Part shown: in pieces, positions 7,436-15,369 of the stretch
How positions within the stretch are numbered: position 1 is the first letter of the stretch
Layout: every line of letters begins with the position of its first letter
Translations under genes and position numbers: made by a program
Assembly (NCBI GenBank): GCA_027493885.1
Contig: JAOSJZ010000001.1
Span: 1 to 64,000, forward strand
DNA: 64,000 bases
Source of the DNA: Gaiella sp.
GTDB taxonomy: Bacteria; Actinomycetota; Thermoleophilia; Gaiellales; Gaiellaceae
Reading direction: 5' to 3'
The notes under the pieces: model-generated
The model's database searches: none
Told to the model about the DNA's origin: nothing
The model's input: only the letters and a program-made list of their open reading frames with translations

Positions 7436-7457
7436 GTGTCCGGCTTCAGTCGGACAC
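7436..7457. repeat. REP palindrome, one mismatch
   Basis: TC-loop form of the REP with one arm change (GTGTCCGGCT). It is intergenic, 9 bp after the DUF234 ATPase stop. The next 230 bp to the convergent GT87 gene hold no supported gene. Confidence 0.75.
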
Positions 7458-7687
7458 CATGCGCCCGGGCGCATCGCACGGGCGCCCCGGAGAGGCCTCT
7501 CGTCTAGCCCGAGCTGGGCTTCGGGTCGATGCGGGCGGTGGGCCGCCGGGCCTACCCTGGCGGGACGGTGGTCTTCGCCTCCCGCCTCCGTCTGCCGCTC
7601 GCCGCGCACGATCACGGCGATCACGATGGCGAAGACGAGCAGCACGCGCGCGTTGCCCCGGCCCTTTGCCGGCGCCGATCCCCGCGC

Positions 7688-8791
7688 TCAGGAGGCCCCA
7701 GGGCGCGATCGGCCGGGGCCAGACCCGGCGAAGCCCCGGGCGAGCGGGCTCGCATCGGGAACCGCGAGCCGCGTCCTGCGCGTTGTCTCGCAGGCGAGGA
7801 GCGTCGCGCCGCACACCGCGAGCGCTAGCGCCGTCTGCCACGGCTCGCCGTTGTACGTCCCGGGCACGAGCCAGAAGCCGAGCGGCAGCAGCCACGCGGC
7901 GTCGAGTCGCGGGCGCGCGACGGCGAGCGGGACGAGGAGCAGCGCGAAGAAGTGGCGCCACACGATGGGAGAGAAGACCAACGCGGCCCCGAGCGCGAGC
8001 CCGAGGCTGCGGCGGCGCCAGGCGAGCGCCAGGATCGAGACACCGAGCAACAGCGTGAGCGGGCGCGCGATCTCGGAGGCCAGGCCCAGGTCGACGAGCA
8101 GGGCGTAGGGGGTGTACGAGAAGCCGTCGAAGGTGTCGCTCAGGTTCCGGATCAGCCGGGCGTAGTCGAGCGGGTCGATCCACGGCAGCAGCAGGACGAG
8201 CGACGCCGCGCCGACCGCCACGGAGATGCCCGCGGCTCCGCGCCGGCCCGTCGCGAGCAGCCACACGGCGACCGGCCACAGGAAGAACTTCAAGGCCAGC
8301 GCGACGCCCAGCGAGAGCCCTGCCGCGAGCGCCCTGTCGCGGTAGCGCCACGTCAGGGCGATGAGGAGGGCCAGTGGGAGCGTGACGTTCGCGGTCTGAT
8401 ACGAGTCGATGACGGGCGGCCAGACGAGTGTCACGCCGTACACACGCCAGTCACGCACGTCGAGCACCCAGAGCGTCGCGACGAGCGCGGCGAGGACTAT
8501 CGCCGTGGCGACCCAGTCGGCGGCGGCGGGCGAGAGCAGCGTCAGCGGGACGACCGGGAGGACGGCCGCCATCGGCCAGATGAGGTTCGTCCCGTCCCGC
8601 AGGTCGGCATCGGGCGGCGGATACGGGTCCTTCCCGTCCACGACCAGCTCCGCCTGCGGGTAGAGCTCGTGGTGGAAGTCGAGCGCGACCCGGTCCTGGC
8701 TCGAGAACGTCGCGAGGCCGATCGCGAGCGCGATCAGCGGCAGCGCGGCGAGGGCGGAGATCTCGCCGACGCGGACGAGCGCCGATCTCAT
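7688..8791 (-). CDS. GT87-family (DUF2029) glycosyltransferase, copy 1
   Basis: A 367-aa polytopic membrane GT-C enzyme expected to move sugars from a polyprenyl-phosphate donor on the outer membrane face. The N-terminal loop carries DFHHELYPQAELVVDGKDPYPP, the Asp plus PYPP signature of the family; hydrophobic helices fill the rest and SPIVWRHFFALLLVPLAVAR is shared with its neighbours. The ATG overlaps the stop of the upstream GT87 gene (ATGA), so the two are co-translated. A MptA/PimE-like mannosyl or arabinosyl role is possible but not decided by sequence. Confidence 0.8.
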   Translation of the reverse strand: MRSALVRVGEISALAALPLIALAIGLATFSSQDRVALDFHHELYPQAELVVDGKDPYPPPDADLRDGTNLIWPMAAVLPVVPLTLLSPAAADWVATAIVLAALVATLWVLDVRDWRVYGVTLVWPPVIDSYQTANVTLPLALLIALTWRYRDRALAAGLSLGVALALKFFLWPVAVWLLATGRRGAAGISVAVGAASLVLLLPWIDPLDYARLIRNLSDTFDGFSYTPYALLVDLGLASEIARPLTLLLGVSILALAWRRRSLGLALGAALVFSPIVWRHFFALLLVPLAVARPRLDAAWLLPLGFWLVPGTYNGEPWQTALALAVCGATLLACETTRRTRLAVPDASPLARGFAGSGPGRSRPGAS

Positions 8792-9873
8792 GCGTGCGAC
8801 GGCCGGGGCGCCCGGAGCCGGTCGGGCTCTCCGCCGAACGCGACGGCGAAGACGATCGCGAAGACGATCAGCTGGCGGGTGATCTCGGATGGATCGCCGA
8901 TTCCCAGGCCCGCGCCGCGAAGGCCCCAGGTCGCGAGCGGGAGGAACCAGATCCACGACAGACGAGGACGTGCGAGGGCCAGCGGGACGAGGGCGAGGGC
9001 GAAGTAGTCGAGCCACACGATCGGGGAGAGCGTCAGCGCGGCCGCGACAGCGAGCGTAAGGCTGCGGTAGCGCCAGGTCGCCCAGAGCAGAAGGGCGCCT
9101 GCGACAAGGACCGCGGCCCGGCCTGCGGCCTCCGACGACCCGCTCTGCACGAGGAGCGCGAACAGCGTGTAGGAGTCCTGGTCGAACCCGCGCCCGAGCT
9201 GCAGCAGCGTACGGACGTAGTCGACGAGCGGCGTGAACGGAAGGACGAGGAGAAGCGACGCTCCCGCGATGGCGGCGGCGGTCAGCACCGCGCGTGGGCG
9301 CCGGCGCGAAGCGAGCCACACGCCGAGCGGCCAGACGAAGAACTTCGCCGCGGTCGCGATCCCGAGCCAGATGCCGGCGCCGGTGCGCGCGTCGCGCGAG
9401 CGCCAGGCGAGCACGACGAGCAGGGAGAGCGGAGCGGTCAGGTGCGACACGCGCATCTCGCCCGCGACCTGCGGCCACAGCGCGACGACGCCGTAGACGC
9501 GCCAGTCGCGAACGCCCGCGAGCCGGAGCGTCAGCGCGAAGCAGGCGAGCCCGAGCCCGACCATGACCAGGTCGGCGGCACCCGCCGGGAGCACGGTGAG
9601 CGGCGAGAGGCCGAACGCGACGAGCGGCGGCCAGATGAAGTTCGGCGCGACGGTGGGATCGAAGTCGGGCGGCGGGTACGGGTTGCGGCCGGCGAGCATC
9701 TCCTCGGCCTGCGGGTAGATCTCGTGGTGGAAGTCGGCCGAGAGCGAGTCGTCGCTCCACCCGATCGCGAGCATCGTCACGAGCGTCAGCGCCGGCAGGA
9801 CGCCGCAGACGGTCACCTCGAGCACCCGTCGCAGGCCGGTCCTGAGCGGCCGTTCCCTCCGGTCGCGGGCCAT
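8788..9873 (-). CDS. GT87-family glycosyltransferase, copy 2
   Basis: A 361-aa paralogue of the downstream enzyme: DFHHEIYPQAEEMLAGRNPYPP near the N terminus, FIWPPLVAFGLSPLTVLPAG and SPIVWLDYFALALVPLALAR. ATG 9873 is chosen because it precedes the cytosolic RRERPLRTGLRR stretch and first helix; an ATG at 9912 is also in frame and neither has a good ribosome site. Divergent from the second GT87 pair, with about 160 bp of shared upstream region. Confidence 0.78.
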   Translation of the reverse strand: MARDRRERPLRTGLRRVLEVTVCGVLPALTLVTMLAIGWSDDSLSADFHHEIYPQAEEMLAGRNPYPPPDFDPTVAPNFIWPPLVAFGLSPLTVLPAGAADLVMVGLGLACFALTLRLAGVRDWRVYGVVALWPQVAGEMRVSHLTAPLSLLVVLAWRSRDARTGAGIWLGIATAAKFFVWPLGVWLASRRRPRAVLTAAAIAGASLLLVLPFTPLVDYVRTLLQLGRGFDQDSYTLFALLVQSGSSEAAGRAAVLVAGALLLWATWRYRSLTLAVAAALTLSPIVWLDYFALALVPLALARPRLSWIWFLPLATWGLRGAGLGIGDPSEITRQLIVFAIVFAVAFGGEPDRLRAPRPSHA

Positions 9874-10036
9874 GGCAGTCGGTGGCGGCACGGCTTCGCT
9901 CCCCGATCGCATCGGGCAAGTGCTACCAGCCGGGGCGGCGATCGCCCGTGTCGCTGCGCCCGGGACGAGGGCATCAAGGTGGCGCGTCACGTGCCGATAG
10001 AGACCCTGGCGGCAATTCAGCACGAGGGGGAAGACG

Positions 10037-11248
10037 ATGTCGGTCGTCGGCCACCGCGAGACACCGGAGGTCGGCTGTATCCGGGCGCTTCGGCAGCTGC
10101 GCGATCCGCTCGTGCTCTTCGTCGCGCCAGTGACGTTCGCGGTCCTGACCGTTGGGCTCGGGTATCTCCACTCGTGGCCGGTCGGCTTCGACTTCCGCGG
10201 GACGCTGTGGGAGCCGGCCCATGCGCTGCTCGAGGGGGCTGCGATGTACCCGGAGCCGACGCGTCAGGCGGTGCTGATCGGCAACCCGTCCGTGTATCCG
10301 CCGTTCTTCATCCTCGTCTCCGTCCCGCTGGCGCTCGTCCCCGTGAGCGTCGCCGCCTGGACCTGGTTCGCGCTGCTGGCCGTGTGCGTTCTTGCGGCGA
10401 TGTGGGTGCTCGACGTCCGCGATTGGCGTTGCCACGTGCTCGCGCTCACGTCACCGGTCGTCGTGCACGGGCTCTTCTACGGCAACCTGACGGTGGCTCT
10501 CGTGCTGCTCGTTGCGCTCGGATGGCGGTACCGCGACCGCGCGCCCGTGGCCGGCGTCGCAATCGGTGCTGCGATCGCCGCGAAGCTGTTCCTGTGGCCA
10601 CTCGTGCTCTGGCTCCTCCTGACCCGCCGCGTCCGGGCCGCTGCCTGGGCCGCCTGGGTGGCTGCGACGCTGGTGTTCGGGGCGTGGACGCTGATCGGCT
10701 TCCAGGGCCTCCTCGAGTATCCGGCCCTCCTGCGCGAGGTACAGGAGGTCTATGCCCTGCGCGGGGTCTCGCTCGCGAGCGTTGCAGGCTCGCTCGGCGC
10801 ACCGAGCTCCCTCGCCGCGGCCGTCGCCTGGATCGCGGGCGTCGGGCTGATCGCGCTCGCCGCCCTTCGCTTCCGCGGCGACGAACGTCGTGCGCTCGCG
10901 TTGATCGTCGGCGCGTGCATCGTCGCCTCGCCGATCGTCTGGCCCAACTATCTCGCGCTGCTGCTCATCCCGATCGCGATCACCTGGCCCCGTCTCTCTC
11001 CCGTGTGGTTGTTCGGCTACCTCGTGTGGCTCGTGAAGATCGTCGTGCCGGAGCCGACGACGCTCGCCGGCTGCTGCGCGCCACCCGGCATCGACGACCA
11101 GGCGTGGGCAGCCATGCACGCCGGGTCGCCGGGGCTGTACGCGGCCGGCTCGATCGCGGTCGTACTGGTCGTCGCGCTTCTGGTCGCCCGCGCCCGGCCC
11201 GGAGCGGGTACGTCCCGCGCTGCCGCGGGTGCACAGCGCCTCACCTGA
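10037..11248 (+). CDS. GT87-family glycosyltransferase, copy 3
   Basis: A 403-aa membrane glycosyltransferase. The signature loop is VGFDFRGTLWEPAHALLEG then YPEPTRQ...PSVYPPF; later SPIVWPNYLALLLIPIAITW. A GAGGGGGA ribosome site precedes the ATG by about 6 nt. It is more similar to copy 4 than to the minus-strand pair, so the four genes look like two duplicated pairs facing away from each other. Confidence 0.8.
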   Translation: MSVVGHRETPEVGCIRALRQLRDPLVLFVAPVTFAVLTVGLGYLHSWPVGFDFRGTLWEPAHALLEGAAMYPEPTRQAVLIGNPSVYPPFFILVSVPLALVPVSVAAWTWFALLAVCVLAAMWVLDVRDWRCHVLALTSPVVVHGLFYGNLTVALVLLVALGWRYRDRAPVAGVAIGAAIAAKLFLWPLVLWLLLTRRVRAAAWAAWVAATLVFGAWTLIGFQGLLEYPALLREVQEVYALRGVSLASVAGSLGAPSSLAAAVAWIAGVGLIALAALRFRGDERRALALIVGACIVASPIVWPNYLALLLIPIAITWPRLSPVWLFGYLVWLVKIVVPEPTTLAGCCAPPGIDDQAWAAMHAGSPGLYAAGSIAVVLVVALLVARARPGAGTSRAAAGAQRLT

Positions 11249-11316
11249 GCGATCCTGTCGCTTCGGCCAGTCATCCCTCGGCCCTCCGGCCGGTCCGTCC
11301 CTCCGGGACGTCCGTC

Positions 11317-12561
11317 ATGCTTTCGCGAATGGAGGGCCGGGGCGAGCGCCTCTCGATCGCGCCTGCCGCCGAGCGGCCCGCTCTGAGCCGGTCCGGTCTT
11401 CTGTCGGCCCTTCGGCGCCTACGCGACCCGCTGCTCTTTGGCGTCCTGCCGGTTCTCTACGCCGCAAGCGTCCTGACGAGCGCGTACGACCTCGTCGGCA
11501 TTGTGGGGTTCGACTTCCGCGGCACGATCTGGGCGCCAGCGCGTGCTGCGCTCGAGGGCGCCGCGATCTACCCGGAGCCCACGCGCGCGTCGATCGAGCT
11601 CGGGAACCCCGCCGTCTACCCGCCGTTCATCGTGCTGCTAGCAACCCCGTTCGCGCTGCTGCCTGCCGGCGCAGCCGCGCTCCTCTGGTCGGTCGTGCTC
11701 GGCGCCACGGTCGCGCTCGCGCTCTGGCTCGTCGGTGTCCGCGACTGGCGCTGCTACCCCGTCGCGCTCGCCTCGGCTCCAGTGCTCGAGGGGATCTTCT
11801 GGGGGAACCTCACGCTGCTCATGCTCCTTCCGCTCGCCGTTGCCTGGCGCTGGCGGGAGCGGGCAGCGGTTGCCGGGCTCGCCATCGGCGCCGCGGTCGC
11901 GGCGAAGCTCTTCGTCTGGCCGCTGGTCTTCTGGCTCCTCTTCACCAGGCGCTTCCGCGCCGCGGCGTGGGCAGCCGGCGCTGCGCTCGCGCTCGTGCTC
12001 GGTGCGTGGGCCGTGATCGGCTTCGAGGGCGTCGGCGACTACCCGGCGCTCCTGCGGGAACTGCAGGAGACGTATGCGCCGCGGAGCCTCTCGCTCGCGA
12101 CGATCGTCAGCGGCTTCGAAGCCTCGGTGACCACGGCGGTCGCGATCACGTTCGCCGCCGGCGCGGCGCTGGTGCTCGCCGCCGCGTGGGCGGCGCGGCG
12201 AGCGGGCGGGGATCTCCGCGCCTTCGCGCTCGCGGTCGCCGCGTGCGTCGTCGCGGCGCCGATCGTCTGGCTCCACTACCTCGCGGTGCTGTTCGTGCCC
12301 GTTGCGATCCGGTGGCCGCGGCTCGCCGTCGCGTGGTTCTTCGGGTACGCGGTGCTCCTCGCGGAGCGGCTTCCCGGCCTCGAGTACGTCGTGCCCGAGC
12401 CATGCTGCCGCCCGGAGGACGTCCCGAAGTTCGTCTGGGACGTCAACCATGGAATCGCGGAGCCGTGGCAGGCGCTCGGCGTGGTTTCGGTCAGCTGCTG
12501 CGTGGTCGCAGCGCTCGTCTACCGTGGAGGACGCCTACGCCTAGCGTCCCTCAGGCGCTGA
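11317..12561 (+). CDS. GT87-family glycosyltransferase, copy 4
   Basis: A 414-aa close paralogue of copy 3: VGFDFRGTIWAPARAALEG, YPEPTRAS, PAVYPPF, and PIVWLHYLAVLFVPVAIRW. A cysteine-rich loop (PEPCCRPEDVPKFVW) near the C terminus is shared in position with copy 3 (LAGCCAPPG). ATG 11317 and ATG 11329 are both possible. Its last 11 bp overlap the end of the convergent Emb-like gene. Confidence 0.78.
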   Translation: MLSRMEGRGERLSIAPAAERPALSRSGLLSALRRLRDPLLFGVLPVLYAASVLTSAYDLVGIVGFDFRGTIWAPARAALEGAAIYPEPTRASIELGNPAVYPPFIVLLATPFALLPAGAAALLWSVVLGATVALALWLVGVRDWRCYPVALASAPVLEGIFWGNLTLLMLLPLAVAWRWRERAAVAGLAIGAAVAAKLFVWPLVFWLLFTRRFRAAAWAAGAALALVLGAWAVIGFEGVGDYPALLRELQETYAPRSLSLATIVSGFEASVTTAVAITFAAGAALVLAAAWAARRAGGDLRAFALAVAACVVAAPIVWLHYLAVLFVPVAIRWPRLAVAWFFGYAVLLAERLPGLEYVVPEPCCRPEDVPKFVWDVNHGIAEPWQALGVVSVSCCVVAALVYRGGRLRLASLRR

Positions 12562-15328
12562 GAACGGTCTGCTCCGGCAGCGCGACCGCCTCTCCGGCCT
12601 CGGGTCGGACCCAGTAGACCGCGATGTACTTCAGCGCGGCCGATTCCTCCAACGGCACCCTCACGAGGTCGAAGACGTCTCCGATCCCGGCGTAGAGGCT
12701 CGTGGGTCTCGGTTTCCCTCCGGGATTGAAGTCGACGATCACATCGGGGGGTTCGGCGACGCCGTATGCGAGCCGAGGCAGCTTCGCACACGGCGTTGCC
12801 TCGAACAGGAACGGCGCCACGAAACTCACGGCCCGTGGACGATCGAGAATCGCACTGAGTCGTGAGGGCGTGTATGGAACCGGTCGTGTGATCACGGCAG
12901 TCCCACGAAGGCCTTTGGTGCCGGTGGCATCGAAGCGAATCATGTTCGCATCCCGTGGCCGGCGCGGAAGGCTGTCCTCGGCCAGGAACTGCCAGCGCGC
13001 GTAGCCCCAATTCGCCTGACCGATTTGAGCCTTGCCCGAGCGCAGATGCTTGATGCCTGACGATGTCCGACGCCCCCACGTGACGCGTAGCCGATTGACC
13101 CTGCGGAGGCCCTGCGTGAAGACGCCGACCGACTCCTTCGGCACCGGGTACCAGCCGGGGATCGGGGAGACGGCCGGCGTTACGTCGCCTCGGTGGCTGG
13201 CTATGGCTCTGACCGACCTGGAATCGAGGGCGGCGCCCGATCGTAGGGCACCTGGCACGGAGACGACGAGATCCGAGGCGACGCCGCAGCCGTCGCGACC
13301 CCCGAAGCTCGAGAGAACCTGACGCGCCGCGGTCCATTCTCCTGGTGTGGCCGCGTCGATCGCAAAGAGCAACGTGGTCATGCTCAGGAGCGCCGCGGTG
13401 AGGACGGGAAGCACGACCAACTGCGGCCGAGAGACCCAGCGCAGCCCAGACGCAACGAGCAGCCCACCGAACGCCAGTACCGTCGCTGCCACGTACGGGC
13501 GCGTCGAATACAGCACTGCCAGCCGTTCGGTGTCGATAGGGCCCCAGATTCCCGGATAGCGTACGGCCCAGAGGACAGCGATCAGCCCTCCTGCCACGAC
13601 GGACCAACGTGCGACGCTCACAAGCTTGAGGGTACCGAGGCGATAGGTCTCGAACCCCAGCGCCACGACCGAGAGCCCGATGAGAGCTCCGAAATGCCAG
13701 ATCCATTTGCTCGGCGCAAAGACGAGGGTGACGAGCCCGACCAGAACCGACGCCGTGGGCAGGCGTTGGGCAAGGTTCCGCCGCGAGAAAGCGGTCGCTA
13801 CGGCCAGCAGCCCGGCGAGCAGGATCCAGCCGACGACCAATCTCCGGAGCGGTGAGGCTCCGATGAACGACAGGCTGGCATAGCGGTCGAGTTCCTGGAG
13901 GATTCCGGCGCCGTGCTCCTCGGTATCCCGAAGCAGCGCCAGGCTGACACGATGGGTCGTGAAGTCAGAATCGAGGAACGCGAGCAGAACCATCCAGGCG
14001 AGCCCAATCGGCACGACCGACGCGAGCTCTAGAACGTCGAACGCGATCCGGCGACGCGCATCACGGATCATCTGTGGCACGCAGATCGCAAGGGGAGCGA
14101 AAGCGACGGCGCCCGACGGGTGGATCGTCACGGCCAGGCCACAGAGAAAGGTGGAGAGAGCGATCGGCCACAGCCGAGGGCGCTCGAGGTAGTCAAGTGA
14201 GCAGCCGAGCACCGCCACGGCGAGCAGCGAGATCGCCGGCTCCGGACGAAGCGTGATTCCGAAGGCCGCCGCTCCGAGCGAGAAGGCCATTGCTGCCGTC
14301 CACCATGCAGCGTCAGCACGCGTCGGCCCCCTGCCAACCAGCTTCGTCAGGCACGCCCGGCACGCGCCCCAGGTCGCGGCGACCACGAGGATCGTCGCCA
14401 GTCGGTGGAGGGCAAGCGCATCGGAACGCCCGACGACAAAGTGTTGCAGCCATTCGAACCACGTCGCCATCGGGAGGTTTGCTCCCCAAGGCTCGTAGAA
14501 GTTCGAGAACCCTCCCGAAACGAGGGAGTTCACCTGTCGCGCCCGGACCCAGCCGTCGTCGAAGTGCAGCGGAGCCAGCAACCACCACGCTCCGAGCGTC
14601 ACGCCGACGAACAGATCCTGCGTTGAGAGACCGATGCGTCGCCTTCTCGGCCACGCCCGCGGCCGCATCAGCGGCCACAACAGCACGATGACGGCGATCG
14701 CGAGGAAGATAGCGCCGACGATCCGGAGCGCGGTCTGGCCGGCGCTCGGGCGCGTGTCCTGTGCGATCGGTCGTACTCTCACCGAGAGAGGCGCCCCGGC
14801 GTGCAGGTCGAGCTCGGTGATCAACCCGAACACTGTCGGGCCGGAGGTGAGGGTGCCGCTGCGCATCGCCTTGCCCCTCTGCGTCACGGTCCACCTGCGA
14901 CCGTCGACGACGACCTCGATGGTGCAGCCCCGGGCCGCCCTGCCTGGATTGATCGTCGCCAAGCGGTCGCGCCCCACGCTAACGACGGTCTTGCCCGTAC
15001 CGACGGATCTGACGATCTGGAGAGCGTTCCAACCTGCGGCATCACGCGCGGTGGCGAGGAGAACGACAGACTTCCCCGCCCCGTTGAGTGCACGCTCCTT
15101 TCCGCACGGTATATGCGCGCGCAAGGTGTCGGGGGTGTGCCGTGCAAGCAACATCGGAGCGAACCAACTCCGGTTCGGAGCTGCAGCAGGGAGCTGCGCG
15201 GGCGGCCACACGAACTCCGCTTGCTGGGTGATGGCGGGCCCTCGGGCGGCGACCCCCGCCGCGACAAGCGCACCGAGACCAAGGAGAATCGCCAATCCTG
15301 CGCGCCTGTCGTCAACCCGGCGGTTCAT
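12551..15328 (-). CDS. Emb-like arabinosyltransferase (GT53/GT-C)
   Basis: A 925-aa membrane protein resembling EmbA/B/C arabinofuranosyltransferases, which add arabinose from decaprenyl-phospho-arabinose to cell-wall arabinan. The GT-C acidic pair lies in HFDDGWVRARQVNS (Asp257-Asp258) after an N-terminal extracytoplasmic domain; many helices follow, then a C-terminal beta-rich domain (about residues 650-925) as in the Emb carbohydrate-binding module. It is somewhat shorter than mycobacterial Emb proteins (about 1,070-1,100 aa). Third gene of an operon after the epimerase and the GT2-PaaK fusion. The polymer made is unknown. Confidence 0.75.
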   Translation of the reverse strand: MNRRVDDRRAGLAILLGLGALVAAGVAARGPAITQQAEFVWPPAQLPAAAPNRSWFAPMLLARHTPDTLRAHIPCGKERALNGAGKSVVLLATARDAAGWNALQIVRSVGTGKTVVSVGRDRLATINPGRAARGCTIEVVVDGRRWTVTQRGKAMRSGTLTSGPTVFGLITELDLHAGAPLSVRVRPIAQDTRPSAGQTALRIVGAIFLAIAVIVLLWPLMRPRAWPRRRRIGLSTQDLFVGVTLGAWWLLAPLHFDDGWVRARQVNSLVSGGFSNFYEPWGANLPMATWFEWLQHFVVGRSDALALHRLATILVVAATWGACRACLTKLVGRGPTRADAAWWTAAMAFSLGAAAFGITLRPEPAISLLAVAVLGCSLDYLERPRLWPIALSTFLCGLAVTIHPSGAVAFAPLAICVPQMIRDARRRIAFDVLELASVVPIGLAWMVLLAFLDSDFTTHRVSLALLRDTEEHGAGILQELDRYASLSFIGASPLRRLVVGWILLAGLLAVATAFSRRNLAQRLPTASVLVGLVTLVFAPSKWIWHFGALIGLSVVALGFETYRLGTLKLVSVARWSVVAGGLIAVLWAVRYPGIWGPIDTERLAVLYSTRPYVAATVLAFGGLLVASGLRWVSRPQLVVLPVLTAALLSMTTLLFAIDAATPGEWTAARQVLSSFGGRDGCGVASDLVVSVPGALRSGAALDSRSVRAIASHRGDVTPAVSPIPGWYPVPKESVGVFTQGLRRVNRLRVTWGRRTSSGIKHLRSGKAQIGQANWGYARWQFLAEDSLPRRPRDANMIRFDATGTKGLRGTAVITRPVPYTPSRLSAILDRPRAVSFVAPFLFEATPCAKLPRLAYGVAEPPDVIVDFNPGGKPRPTSLYAGIGDVFDLVRVPLEESAALKYIAVYWVRPEAGEAVALPEQTVLSA

Positions 15329-15369
15329 GACGCTCGATGTTGGTACATCACATAACGATCAGGCGACAG

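Noticed and set aside
8794-11316. Very long open frame on the plus strand opposite and ahead of the GT87 genes
   Set aside because: Arg/Glu/Asp-rich composition without domains; a high-GC antisense artefact. Only its end (from 11317) is a real gene.
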